Shown: positions 25,975 through 34,394 of the stretch, piece after piece | Position numbering within the stretch: the first letter of the stretch is position 1 | How the letters are laid out: the number at the start of each line of letters is the position of its first letter | Assembly (NCBI RefSeq): GCF_028288465.1 | Contig: NZ_JAQBNR010000045.1 | Span: forward strand, 1 to 56,015 | Reading direction: 5' to 3' | DNA: 56,015 nt | From: Ferruginibacter sp. | Lineage (GTDB): Bacteria > Bacteroidota > Bacteroidia > Chitinophagales > Chitinophagaceae | Notes under the pieces: generated by a model | What the model was told of the DNA's origin: nothing | Databases searched by the model: none | The model's input: only the letters and a program-made list of their open reading frames with translations | Translations under genes and position numbers: made by a program

Positions 25975-26894
25975 TTAGCGATTTTGTGCCACGATTTTTG
26001 AAGGTCTGAACTTTTTGTAACCTAAAAAGACGCCCGCAATGATAAGGAGTAAAGGCCATGCAGCTATCAGGCCAACCAGGATATCTGCGAGCGAGGAAGT
26101 GCCTGTTTTGAAAGCTGTGACTATACGGGTGAAAAAGCCGGGATTGGCAACAACGGGTATATATCCGTTGATGGGCTGATAAAAATTAAGATTGATAGTG
26201 CTGTAAGCAGACTGGTGCGATAGAAATTCCATCCTACCCGCTGCTGATTCTATTTCTTCCTGAATGCTGTTGATTTCAGTTTGTACCTGCAACACTTCTT
26301 CCATATTTTTTGATTGCTTTAAGAACTCCAGGTATTTTAACCGCATGCCTTTTTTGGCTTCAAGTCTCAATTTTGTGTCTACCATTTCGCCAGTAACATC
26401 TTCGGTTGAAATATTTCTTTCCAGTATCTTGTTTTTATTGCCTGGCAACTCATTCATAATATGGTCAAACTGGTCCACAGGCACTTTGATAACAACCGCG
26501 GCTTCCGTTTTTCATCAGTTGTATGCTGCTCCTCCTGTGCAACATAACCGCCGAAATGTTTGACTATGGTGTGGATATTATCATTGTATTGCTGAAAATT
26601 GCTGACTTCGATTTTGACATGAGCCGTTCTGATTATTTTTTTATTCCAATCAGGATTTGATACAGTTTTTACCTGCAATGGAACAGACGCTGTATCGGCA
26701 TTTCCAACCTGCAATGTTCCGACCGGAATTTTTTCTTTTGCGGAAGTTTGGTTGTCTGAATGTTGTGACGGCGCCGCTTTTTTTAGTTCTGGCAACTGCG
26801 TATCTGTAAGGTTAAGTGTTTCTTTGCGATTCCTGTTGCAGGATGTCAGCAAAGCAAAAAATAAAGCGAAAGCAATAAGCAGTTTAGTGTTTAT
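25975..26894 (-). pseudogene. DUF4349 lipoprotein gene, frameshifted and without a standard start
   Basis: Two adjacent frames join into one DUF4349 protein. The upstream part (down to ~26513) holds an SPII signal peptide (NTKLLIAFALFFALLTSC), the motif KKIIRTAHVKIEVSNF and YVAQEEQHTTDEK. The downstream part continues with VVIKVPVDQFDHIM, a coiled coil over KGMRLKYLEFL...EEIESAAG, and a C-terminal TM helix near GLIAAWPLLLIIAGVF. Adding one A to the A5 run at 26508-26512 (minus strand) restores a single frame reading TDEKTEAAVVIK. The codon where ATG is expected, at 26894, is ATA. The nearest alternative start, TTG at 26852, would remove the signal peptide. Family proteins are membrane proteins of unknown role. 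Confidence 0.75.
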
Positions 26895-27048
26895 GGAAAT
26901 AAGTTTAGAGTTATTAGATGCTTATTGATTTCATTTACATAAAGTGGTAACCAGACGGAAATGTTAATTGAAGACGACTATAAATAACTTTAGCATTTTC
27001 TTTAACATTGTGTAATAAACCACAATAACAAAATCATATCTTAACAAC

Positions 27049-27306
27049 ATGAAAAGAAACTCATTCCTTAAGGTTCTTGTTTTTTTACTGTTATCAGGAA
27101 CCGCTGTGCAGGCACAGAGCAGCCAAACAGGTGCAAAAAAAGTAATAGCCGGTCATAGTGAGGAGGCCGACAAGATACAAGGCAAAAAAATACAGCAGGG
27201 AACACTGTCTGGCAATAAGATTGAAAAATTAGATGCCCCTGATGTAGTAAAACGAAAACCAACGAAAAAGATAGTTGCAAAAAAGAAGAAGATAAAGAAG
27301 CATTAA
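27049..27306 (+). CDS. Small secreted lysine-rich protein
   Basis: An 85-residue protein with a signal peptide of about 22 residues ending VQAQ. The mature part is short and very basic, with 13 Lys or Arg in the last 20 residues. No family is recognised. The middle holds GKKIQQGTLSGNKIEKLD. It has its own A-rich upstream region and shares a bidirectional terminator with the convergent S41 gene. It might bind nucleic acid, LPS or peptidoglycan, but that is only a guess from charge. Confidence 0.65.
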   Translation: MKRNSFLKVLVFLLLSGTAVQAQSSQTGAKKVIAGHSEEADKIQGKKIQQGTLSGNKIEKLDAPDVVKRKPTKKIVAKKKKIKKH

Positions 27307-27320
27307 TTTAACGGCATAAA

Positions 27321-27347
27321 AAAAAGGGGCTGCTTGCAGCCCTTTTT
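27321..27347. terminator. Bidirectional terminator between convergent genes
   Basis: GGGCTGC-TT-GCAGCCC with an A tract before and T5 after. It serves the small basic protein gene on the plus strand and the S41 peptidase gene on the minus strand. Confidence 0.85.
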
Positions 27348-27362
27348 ACAATACAATATTTT

Positions 27363-28829
27363 CTATCTCTGTTTTACCACGAACATACCGGTAAATTTAT
27401 TGTCATATAATTTACTGTTCAACGGCTGGTATAATTTCTGTGCAGCCATTTGCCGTTGATTACTTTCATCAGTAGCATACCTGCCGAACGAGCCGGTGCT
27501 TATATATTTTAGAGCCGCCCCAAGGCATGGTTCAGTTTGATCGCCCCAATTTTTATTAACACCATCCGGGCTTAATTTATCAGGTGCAAAACCATCATAG
27601 TATTCAGCACTGCCTGCACTATTTACCGTTTTAAATGAAATAGGATAAATAGCGTAATTAAAAATGGAAATCGGGAAGAAGCCAACGGGTTTTCCATAAG
27701 TAGTATCTCCTATCAGTTTAACATCCATATACGGCCGCAGGTTATTAATCAGCAACTCACTGGCTGACGCTGTTTCACCGCTAACAATAAAAAATACACG
27801 GCTTAATATGTTTACACTACCTGCTTTTTCAAAAGTCTGGGTATTGTCTGCTGGTAAAAAAGACACATTGCTAAAGCCAGGCTTCCTTTTCAATAAAGGA
27901 AATTTACCGGCTGTTAATGAATCATTGAACATATAAGTATACATCGTTTGGCCATTGGCTGAAGCAGGCGCAATCAGGTCAGCAAAGGCATCCTGAGTAG
28001 AGGTAGAACCGCCATGATTGTAACGTAAATCAACCACCAGTTCATTGATACCCTTTGATGCAAAATCAGTAAACGCTGTGTTCAATTCTGTTACTGAGCC
28101 CGCGCCGAAAAACTGGTTAAACACTATATAGCCGGTTTTTTTTGCACCTGCGGTAATTACATCTGTATATAAAACAGAGTTGGCGGTAAATGCCGCTTTG
28201 GTCAGGTTCATGGCAACGGTGCTCCCATCTTGTTTTGTAAATGTGAAACTGGCAGAGGTTCCTGTTCCAAAGAATATATCATTCAAAATAGTCACGCTTG
28301 CGTCGTCATACCCGATGGCTGTATTATTGATCTTGCTGATATACCAGCCTCTTTGAACACCGGCGGTGCCGGAAGGAGAAGCTTTATAAACATACTCGAC
28401 AAACCAATGAACGGAATCATATGGCAACGCTTTGTCCAGCGCAGCTGCTTTTATAAAAAAACCATAGTCTTCATCAGCGCCTGTCTGTATGGCATCAGAA
28501 CCAGCCTGTGTCGTTACAAAACTATAACCATGTTTTTTATCCTGGGGTTGCAAAGCCCTTATTGCAGTCATTTCATTTTGGGCAGCTATCAGGTCAGTAC
28601 TGCCTGTATATTGTCTTGGATTAAATGCGGCATAGGATGGTATTACTTCGTGCCACAGGTACACTTCTTTTGTGTACAGGTAAAGAGAGTCCATCAATAA
28701 ATCCTTGGCGGTCGCTTTAACTGTAGTGGTGTCCGTTGGTGGAGTGGTTGTTCCGGGATTACTTTTTTTGCAGGACAATCCCAGCATCACAACCAGGGAA
28801 AGCCCAACCAGGTACTGATAAATTTTCAT
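27363..28829 (-). CDS. S41 family C-terminal-processing-like protease, lipoprotein
   Basis: A 488-residue SPII lipoprotein (lipobox LGLSC, Cys20) with a Pro/Thr-rich linker. A PDZ-like segment lies around ASPSGTAGVQRGWYISKINN. The S41 domain follows: ELVVDLRYNHGGSTSTQDAF, then SGETASASELLINNL with the catalytic Ser, and TYGKPVG with the expected Lys. It belongs to the Bacteroidota S41 group found as outer-membrane-linked lipoproteins that cleave peptides outside the cytoplasm. A one-mismatch -7 box (TATCTTTA) lies about 25 nt upstream. It shares a terminator with the gene convergent to it. Confidence 0.88.
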   Translation of the reverse strand: MKIYQYLVGLSLVVMLGLSCKKSNPGTTTPPTDTTTVKATAKDLLMDSLYLYTKEVYLWHEVIPSYAAFNPRQYTGSTDLIAAQNEMTAIRALQPQDKKHGYSFVTTQAGSDAIQTGADEDYGFFIKAAALDKALPYDSVHWFVEYVYKASPSGTAGVQRGWYISKINNTAIGYDDASVTILNDIFFGTGTSASFTFTKQDGSTVAMNLTKAAFTANSVLYTDVITAGAKKTGYIVFNQFFGAGSVTELNTAFTDFASKGINELVVDLRYNHGGSTSTQDAFADLIAPASANGQTMYTYMFNDSLTAGKFPLLKRKPGFSNVSFLPADNTQTFEKAGSVNILSRVFFIVSGETASASELLINNLRPYMDVKLIGDTTYGKPVGFFPISIFNYAIYPISFKTVNSAGSAEYYDGFAPDKLSPDGVNKNWGDQTEPCLGAALKYISTGSFGRYATDESNQRQMAAQKLYQPLNSKLYDNKFTGMFVVKQR

Positions 28830-28966
28830 AATCTTGAATATTAATGTATGTTATAAAGATAAGCCTATTTTAAAAAAAAGATGTTAGGGGAAAGTTATTC
28901 GTTGGGCAGGTACTACTACCCTTTTTTAATAACGGCTAATACTGGTTTCAGGTTGTCCGCACTGGA

Positions 28967-29377
28967 TCATTTTTCTCCTGCCAGTTCCATTATCACATTC
29001 CACTCTTGGTTTGTAACCGGTTGTACAGATAAACGGCCAAGCCTCACTAGGGCCATATTTTCAAGCCGCGGATCTGCCTTTACCTGTACCAATGTAACGG
29101 GTTTTTTTAATTTTTTAAAAGGTTTCAAATCCACCACCACCCACGCTTCTACATCTGTTGTGGGATCCTGATAAAATTCCTTCGTAACCTTTGCAATACC
29201 TACAATCTCCACTCCTTCATTGCTGTGGTAAAATAAAACCTGGTCGCCCTTTTTCATAGCTTGCAGGTTATTACGGGCAGCGTAATTGCGTACACCATCC
29301 CAGGTAGCTTGCTTGTCTTCCACAAACTTGTCCCAGCTATATTTAAAAGGTTCTGATTTTACCAGCCAGTATGCCAT
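28967..29377 (-). CDS. EVE domain-containing protein (THYN1-like)
   Basis: A 136-residue single-domain protein. The start MAYWLVKSEPFKYSWDKF is the conserved EVE N-terminus. WDGVRNYAARNNLQAMKKGDQVLFYHSN forms the binding pocket region, and LSVQPVTNQEW is near the end. EVE domains are related to PUA and YTH folds and in several cases bind modified bases in DNA or RNA. The target here is unknown. It has a perfect -7 box 35 nt upstream and lies apart from any restriction system. Confidence 0.9.
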   Translation of the reverse strand: MAYWLVKSEPFKYSWDKFVEDKQATWDGVRNYAARNNLQAMKKGDQVLFYHSNEGVEIVGIAKVTKEFYQDPTTDVEAWVVVDLKPFKKLKKPVTLVQVKADPRLENMALVRLGRLSVQPVTNQEWNVIMELAGEK

Positions 29378-29412
29378 TGTATTGTATTAAAATAGTGATG
29401 AAGATTTGTCCG

Positions 29413-29420
29413 CAAACATA
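29413..29420 (-). promoter_or_regulatory. -7 element for the EVE gene (TATGTTTG)
   Basis: An exact TAnnTTTG match on the minus strand, 35 nt before the ATG at 29377. Confidence 0.5.
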
Positions 29421-29429
29421 AATGTTTTT

Positions 29430-30152
29430 CTATTCCCATCCGCTTGCAAGTACATCTGCCAGATGCATTGTTTTAAGCGGCAGATTCTTTTCTTTAATAT
29501 ATCCATCCAGGTGCATCAGGCAGCTAAGATCAGTAGATATAACCAGGCTGGCGCCGGTAGCTATGGCATTCGTAACTTTTTGATCGGCCATACCAATGGA
29601 TATGCCATCAAACTTTACCGCAAACGTACCACCGAAACCGCAGCATGTTTCCACGTCATTCATTTCAGTCAGCTGCAGACCTTTTACATGGCTTAATAAT
29701 TTGCGGGGGCCATCTTTGATCTTGCATTCTCTCAGGGCTGCACAACTATCGTGGTAAGTAGCGATAATATTTAAAGAAGCACCAAGGTTTTCAACCTGGA
29801 GAACATCCGTTAAAAATTCAGAAAATTCAAAAATGCGATTGCTTATATTATCTGCCTTTTGCAATTCTTCCTCACCGGTAAATAATTTCTTGTAATAATT
29901 TTTTACAAAACCTACACAGCTGGCACTGGGTGCCACAATATAGTCAGCCGTATCAAAGTCTCTTAAAAATTTCGTGCAGACAGCTTTGGCCTCGTCCCAA
30001 AAACCAGCATTAAAAGCAGGCTGGCCGCAGCAAGTCTGATTGGTGTTATACCCCACTTCACATCCAGCTTTCTCCAGCACTTTAAGCATGTTAAAAGCCG
30101 TTTCGGGATATAGCTGATCAACAAAACAAGGTATAAATAACTGAACTTTCAT
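29430..30152 (-). CDS. LutA/LldE-type (Fe-S)-binding oxidoreductase subunit
   Basis: A 240-residue protein of two CCG (cysteine-rich) domains. The first shows QTCCGQPAFNAG, the second DSCAALRE and ETCCGFGGTFAVKF. Isolated C residues at the start (IPCFVDQL) and SASCVGF complete the clusters. LutA works with LutB and LutC to oxidise L-lactate to pyruvate, passing electrons through Fe-S clusters. No lutB or lutC lies adjacent in this window, so the partners must be elsewhere or the substrate may differ. Confidence 0.85.
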   Translation of the reverse strand: MKVQLFIPCFVDQLYPETAFNMLKVLEKAGCEVGYNTNQTCCGQPAFNAGFWDEAKAVCTKFLRDFDTADYIVAPSASCVGFVKNYYKKLFTGEEELQKADNISNRIFEFSEFLTDVLQVENLGASLNIIATYHDSCAALRECKIKDGPRKLLSHVKGLQLTEMNDVETCCGFGGTFAVKFDGISIGMADQKVTNAIATGASLVISTDLSCLMHLDGYIKEKNLPLKTMHLADVLASGWE

Positions 30153-30212
30153 ATTGTAGTTCGTAACGGCAAAGCAGGTTAACAGATTAGAAAATGGACT
30201 TACTGGACTGGA

Positions 30213-30707
30213 CTATATAGAAAAACTGTACTTTAATGCAATCATCTTTAAGGCCGTTACCGCAGCTTCTTCGCCTTTATGGCCATGTATGCCCCCGGTT
30301 CTTTCATCCACCTGTTGCTGGTTATCCGTTGTAAGCACGCCAAATATAGTCGGTACAGGTAGCAGTAGATTTACCTGTAACACACCTTCTGTTATGGCTT
30401 TGCACACGTAATCAAAATGCGGAGTGCCACCGCGTATTACGCAACCAAGCGCTATAAACGCAAAAGGCTTATCATCTTTGTATTTATGTGCGTCCCAGTA
30501 ATTTTTAATACAAAAGGGAATCTCAAATGCACCAGGCACGGTGATAATTTTATAGGGCACTTTATTTTCAGCTAATACTTTCGTACATCCGGCTTCCAAT
30601 TTATCAATAGACGCTGCATTCCACTCAGTACGCACAATAACTACACAGGCACCCTTTGGTAGTTGGATGCCTGCTGTTGAATATAAATTTTCTGTCGAAA
30701 TTGCCAT
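30213..30707 (-). CDS. ribH: 6,7-dimethyl-8-ribityllumazine synthase
   Basis: The penultimate enzyme of riboflavin synthesis, joining a 4-carbon phosphate to the ribityl pyrimidine; it forms pentamers or icosahedral shells. The 164-residue length fits. Signatures are RTEWNAASIDKL, VPGAFEIPFCIK, IALGCVIRGGTPHFDYVCKAITEG with the catalytic His in HFDYV, and PTIFGVLTTDNQQQVDERTGG. It is 6 nt after a TPR gene on the same strand. No FMN riboswitch was seen. Confidence 0.96.
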   Translation of the reverse strand: MAISTENLYSTAGIQLPKGACVVIVRTEWNAASIDKLEAGCTKVLAENKVPYKIITVPGAFEIPFCIKNYWDAHKYKDDKPFAFIALGCVIRGGTPHFDYVCKAITEGVLQVNLLLPVPTIFGVLTTDNQQQVDERTGGIHGHKGEEAAVTALKMIALKYSFSI

Positions 30708-30713
30708 GTGTAA

Positions 30714-31436
30714 TTATTTAGTAACCCCTAACCGTGCAAGGTATTTTTCAACCGGAAAATCAATCCTGTTATCTCTTAAAAAAGCAGGTGTGATCTCATC
30801 TTTTATCTGCTGATAAAAATCAATTGCTTCTTTTGTTTTGCCAGTTGCCTCGCAAAATAAAGCCGCTCTTGATAAAGATAAAAATCGGGTAGATTCATCT
30901 TTTGCATCAGCTACATCAATCGCTTTTTTATAATAGTTCAACGCCTCGTCATTTTGTTTTAATTCGGAGTAGGCGTCGCCCAGCATCCTGTAACAGGCAC
31001 TTTGCGGCTGTTTACTGCTGGTAGAAAATTCTTTCAGGTGTTTAACCGCGTTGTTGAAATCTTTATTATGCAGGTAACAAGCACCTGCTATAAAATGGGC
31101 TCTTTTACCAGCAGCTGTGCCGCTATAATTCCCTGCTACTTTTAACACACCCGTTATACCGTTGCCGCCGTTTAACACGATGCCGATAGAATCTTTATTA
31201 AATCCAAGCTGTGTCATCTTATCAAACAACTGCTCAGCGGGAAAAATTTGTTCTGCAGATTTTGTTTCATTTGGAACCAGTATTAAGTTCTTATAACCAA
31301 GCCATCCTCCCGCAATCAAAATAATTGCACCGCCAACATAAATAATTGGTTTGCTGAATTTGGCCCAAAAGCCCTTTGCTTTTTCAACAATTTCATTCGT
31401 CTCCACTTCGGGAACTGTAACTTGCTTCTCTGCCAT
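30714..31436 (-). CDS. Membrane-anchored TPR protein (YfgM-like)
   Basis: A 240-residue protein. An acidic, probably cytoplasmic, N-terminus (1-28) is followed by one TM helix at about 31-50 (IIYVGGAIILIAGGWLGY) and periplasmic TPR repeats, clearest at YRMLGDAYSELKQNDEALNYYKKAIDV. The layout matches TPR_21/YfgM-type proteins, which in E. coli assist the SecYEG translocon. The order TPR then ribH is common in the phylum and likely an operon of convenience. Confidence 0.8.
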   Translation of the reverse strand: MAEKQVTVPEVETNEIVEKAKGFWAKFSKPIIYVGGAIILIAGGWLGYKNLILVPNETKSAEQIFPAEQLFDKMTQLGFNKDSIGIVLNGGNGITGVLKVAGNYSGTAAGKRAHFIAGACYLHNKDFNNAVKHLKEFSTSSKQPQSACYRMLGDAYSELKQNDEALNYYKKAIDVADAKDESTRFLSLSRAALFCEATGKTKEAIDFYQQIKDEITPAFLRDNRIDFPVEKYLARLGVTK

Positions 31437-31518
31437 TTTTTTGTAGTTGTTTTAGCGCTGGTAAATTGATTGGAATTAAACGGAAACAAGGCCAGCGGAT
31501 TATTTCCTGCGGTTAAAA

Positions 31519-32511
31519 TTAGTCTGTTATAAAAGGATAATCCTGCTGTATATATACATCTTTCAGCAATTCATCATCGTTTGGCCAGGGACTTTCTTCT
31601 GCAAATTGCACACTGTCTTCAACCTGCACCTTTACGCGTTCGTTAATTACTTCAATGTCTTCTTCAGTTAATTTGTACTGCTCTTTTAATACTTTTAAAA
31701 CATGGTCAATAGGGTCCCTGTCTTTATATTCTTCCACTTCGTCTTTGGTACGGTATTTTTGCGGATCGCTCATACTGTGTCCTTTATAGCGGTATGTTTT
31801 AATTTCAAGTAAAGTGGGACCGCCTTTTTCCCTTGCACGGTTTACTGCCCTTAATACCGCATTGTGTACTTCTTCAGGACTCATACCATCTACGCTGTCG
31901 CCAGGCATATCATAGGCATCGGCCAGTTTATATAAGTCCAGTACATTGCTGGTACGGGCAACGGACGTACCCATTGCATAGTTGTTATTTTCGCAAATAA
32001 ATACTACCGGCAGTTTCCACAACATGGCCATATTAAATGTTTCATGCAACATACCCTGTCGGGCTGCACCATCACCGAAAAAGCACAATGCAACGTTGTT
32101 TGTACCACGATATTTTTCAGCAAAAGCCAACCCTGCTCCTGTTCCTATTTGTGCGCCTACAATACCATGACCACCAAAAAAGCCAACATCCACACCAAAA
32201 ATGTGCATGCTTCCACCCTTGCCTTTACTGCACCCTGTTGCTTTTCCATACAATTCAGCCATGGTAGCTCTTGGCGTAACGCCCTTTGCGATAGCCAGTG
32301 CATGACAACGGTAAGCGGTGATAAATTTATCTTCAGCATTGGTTGCTGTCATACAGCCGGCAGCTACAGCTTCCTGGCCAATATATAAATGACAGAAGCC
32401 GCGAATTTTTTGCATTCCATACAACTGGCCGGTCTTTTCCTCAAAACGGCGCAATAAAAGCATTAGTTCGTACCAGTACAGGTAGGTTTCTTTTGAAAAC
32501 TTTGTAGCCAA
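31519..32511 (-). CDS. pdhA: Pyruvate dehydrogenase E1 component, alpha subunit
   Basis: The thiamine-diphosphate-binding subunit of the two-chain E1 of the pyruvate dehydrogenase complex. It has 330 residues and starts at a TTG (MATKFSKETYLYWYELM). Signatures are MQKIRGFCHLYIGQEAVAAG, the GGHGIVGAQIGTGAGLAFA region, and the ThDP motif FFGDGAARQGMLHETFNMA to ENNNYAMGTS. The phosphorylation-loop-like RYKGHSMSDPQKYR is also present. The matching beta subunit and E2 are not in the window. A perfect -7 box lies about 20 nt before the start. Confidence 0.95.
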   Translation of the reverse strand: MATKFSKETYLYWYELMLLLRRFEEKTGQLYGMQKIRGFCHLYIGQEAVAAGCMTATNAEDKFITAYRCHALAIAKGVTPRATMAELYGKATGCSKGKGGSMHIFGVDVGFFGGHGIVGAQIGTGAGLAFAEKYRGTNNVALCFFGDGAARQGMLHETFNMAMLWKLPVVFICENNNYAMGTSVARTSNVLDLYKLADAYDMPGDSVDGMSPEEVHNAVLRAVNRAREKGGPTLLEIKTYRYKGHSMSDPQKYRTKDEVEEYKDRDPIDHVLKVLKEQYKLTEEDIEVINERVKVQVEDSVQFAEESPWPNDDELLKDVYIQQDYPFITD

Positions 32512-32531
32512 TGGGTTATAATTTTAGGCTG

Positions 32532-32539
32532 CAAAGATA
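32532..32539 (-). promoter_or_regulatory. -7 element for pdhA (TATCTTTG)
   Basis: An exact TAnnTTTG match with a TTG 22 nt upstream, 20 nt before the TTG start of pdhA. The rest of the 347-nt gap to recF (32512-32858) is AT-rich with no gene seen. Confidence 0.6.
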
Positions 32540-32844
32540 AGGGAGAAATTAATAAATTAAACAAGCTAAAAAGAAGCCGTTTTTGGAAGAATTTTAAGGC
32601 TTTAATTGTTATATTTTCAAGCTGTTATATCTTTTGAAACTTGAAATCTTATAAATATATTATCATTAAAGATTTAAATTAAGTGAGGATAACCGTGCTG
32701 TATAGATACTAGCACCACGCAGGTATAATATTTCAATCACAATTGGCAAATCATCACTTTCATTTAAGATGATTTCATAATGTCAGCTGGCTCAATTGGC
32801 AAGTGAGTTTATTTTATCATCGATAAACGCTACATCTTTTCATT

Positions 32845-32851
32845 TATCTTG
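32845..32851 (+). promoter_or_regulatory. -7-like box abutting the recF start (TATCTTG)
   Basis: A one-base-short version of TAnnTTTG whose last base is 7 nt before the ATG at 32859. It supports that start over the in-frame start 63 nt upstream. Confidence 0.4.
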
Positions 32852-32858
32852 CAACCGC

Positions 32859-33995
32859 ATGTTCAGGCTTTCAAAAATAACCATCACACAATTTAAGAAT
32901 TACGGTTTTTCCACTTTCAATTTTACAGAAAGGGTTATCGGCATATGTGGCCTGAACGGTCGCGGAAAAACAAATCTGCTGGATGCCATTTATTACCTCT
33001 GTTTTACAAAAAGTTATTTTACAAAAACTGACAGCCTGAATATTTCTTTTACAGCTGACGGATTCCGGCTGGAAGGTATAACCGCTCCTGTTGTCGCCGA
33101 TTTGAAAATAAAGGATGATGAAAATAGCGCCGCAAATGCTGATAAAAATGGGTCCAATTCCATTGTTTGTGTTTTCAGAGGCGTTGGCAAAAAGGAACTC
33201 TTGCTAAATGGTGTACTCTACACCAAATTTTCTGAACACATCGGCAAGTTTCCGTGCGTAATAATAGCGCCGGATGACGTAGAAATGATAACCGGCGGAA
33301 GCGAAGAGCGCAGGCGGTTTATAGATACGGTGATTAGCCAGATGAATGCTGAATACCTGCAGCAACTGATTATTTACAACAAAGTAATGCAGCAACGTAA
33401 CAGCCTGCTGAAGAAATTTGCCGAGCAAGGTAAAACAGACTGGACACTGCTGGAAGTGCTGGATGACCAGTTAGTGCAACCGGGTAAATATATTCATCAA
33501 AAAAGAATGGAATTTACTCAGCAACTAATTCCCCTGGTACAGCAGTTTTATCGGCAGATTGCGAACAATGCCGAAGTGGTTGACCTGCATTATGAAAGCC
33601 AGCTGAATGACAACGATTTTTTTGCTGTGTTAAATCAATTCCGTCAGAAAGATTTTATTTTACAACGTAGCAACGGCGGTATTCACAAGGATGATTTGAC
33701 TATACAGTTAAACGGGCAGGTTTTTAAAACAACCGCATCGCAGGGGCAAAGAAAGAGTTTATTGTTTGCCTTAAAACTGGCGGAATTTGAATTACTGAAA
33801 TTAAATAAAGGCTTTGCTCCACTGCTGTTATTAGATGATGTTTTTGAAAAATTGGATGAAACCCGGATGCAGAATTTATTGCACTGGGTTTGTAATAAAA
33901 ACAATGGACAGGTTTTTATTACTGATACGCATAAAGAAAGACTGCAACGGGCTTTTGAAGGATTACAAAGTAATTACCAGGTTATTGAATTGTAG
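32859..33995 (+). CDS. recF: DNA replication and repair protein RecF
   Basis: An SMC-like ATPase that helps load RecA at single-strand gaps with RecO and RecR. The ATG at 32859 (MFRLSKITITQFKNYG) gives 378 residues and is the family N-terminus. Walker A is GLNGRGKTN at about 31-39. The ABC signature region reads TASQGQRKSLLFALKLAE, and Walker B is PLLLLDDVFEKLD near the C-terminus, with VFITDTHKERL after it. A DciA-like gene follows at 106 nt, the usual neighbour in many Bacteroidota. Confidence 0.95.
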   Translation: MFRLSKITITQFKNYGFSTFNFTERVIGICGLNGRGKTNLLDAIYYLCFTKSYFTKTDSLNISFTADGFRLEGITAPVVADLKIKDDENSAANADKNGSNSIVCVFRGVGKKELLLNGVLYTKFSEHIGKFPCVIIAPDDVEMITGGSEERRRFIDTVISQMNAEYLQQLIIYNKVMQQRNSLLKKFAEQGKTDWTLLEVLDDQLVQPGKYIHQKRMEFTQQLIPLVQQFYRQIANNAEVVDLHYESQLNDNDFFAVLNQFRQKDFILQRSNGGIHKDDLTIQLNGQVFKTTASQGQRKSLLFALKLAEFELLKLNKGFAPLLLLDDVFEKLDETRMQNLLHWVCNKNNGQVFITDTHKERLQRAFEGLQSNYQVIEL

Positions 33996-34088
33996 TGGCA
34001 AAAATTTGTAGTCCGATTAAAAATAGCACCTTATATCCAATAAAATAATAACCTGCCAAAAATCAGACAACGGCAATCTTCATAGCAT

Positions 34089-34096
34089 TACCTTTG
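34089..34096 (+). promoter_or_regulatory. -7 element abutting the DUF721 gene start
   Basis: TACCTTTG, an exact consensus match, followed by CCCT and then the ATG at 34101, giving a predicted leaderless transcript. Confidence 0.6.
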
Positions 34097-34100
34097 CCCT

Positions 34101-34382
34101 ATGGGCGAATTTTCAATGCAGGATGCGATTCAGCAGTTTTTAAAGCAAAGCCGTTTAAAAAGCGGTATCCAGGCTTTAAGAATAGAGGATGTGTGGGAGC
34201 AAATTATGGGTAAAACAATTGCTAAATACACCGATAAAATTCAGATTGTCAATCAGACTTTATTTATCAGTAGCACGGTGGCCCAGTTAAAGCATGAGTT
34301 ACTGTATCAAAAAGAAAAGATTATAGAAAGAGTCAATGAAGCCCTGGGCGAAAAAGTGATTAACGACGTTGTGATTAAGTAA
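34101..34382 (+). CDS. DUF721 (DciA-like) protein
   Basis: A 93-residue basic protein of the DUF721/DciA family. DciA proteins replace DnaC or DnaI as loaders of the replicative helicase DnaB in many bacteria. The core IEDVWEQIMGKTIAKYTDKI followed by LFISSTVAQLKHELLYQKEKII matches the KH-like DciA domain. This short form consists of the domain alone, as is common in Bacteroidota. Location beside recF supports a replication role. The 3' end converges on the ABC permease gene with 12 nt between. Confidence 0.86.
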   Translation: MGEFSMQDAIQQFLKQSRLKSGIQALRIEDVWEQIMGKTIAKYTDKIQIVNQTLFISSTVAQLKHELLYQKEKIIERVNEALGEKVINDVVIK

Positions 34383-34394
34383 CTAATCCGATCC

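Noticed and set aside
26454..26852. A separate 132-residue gene upstream of the sirtuin
   Set aside because: It is the N-terminal half of the DUF4349 gene, cut by the A-run frameshift.
30700..30720. FMN riboswitch ahead of ribH
   Set aside because: Only 6 nt separate ribH from the TPR gene, leaving no room, and none was seen upstream of the TPR gene.
32796..32858. A 21-residue N-terminal extension of RecF
   Set aside because: The promoter-like box lies inside it, and MFRLSKITITQFKNYG is the family start.
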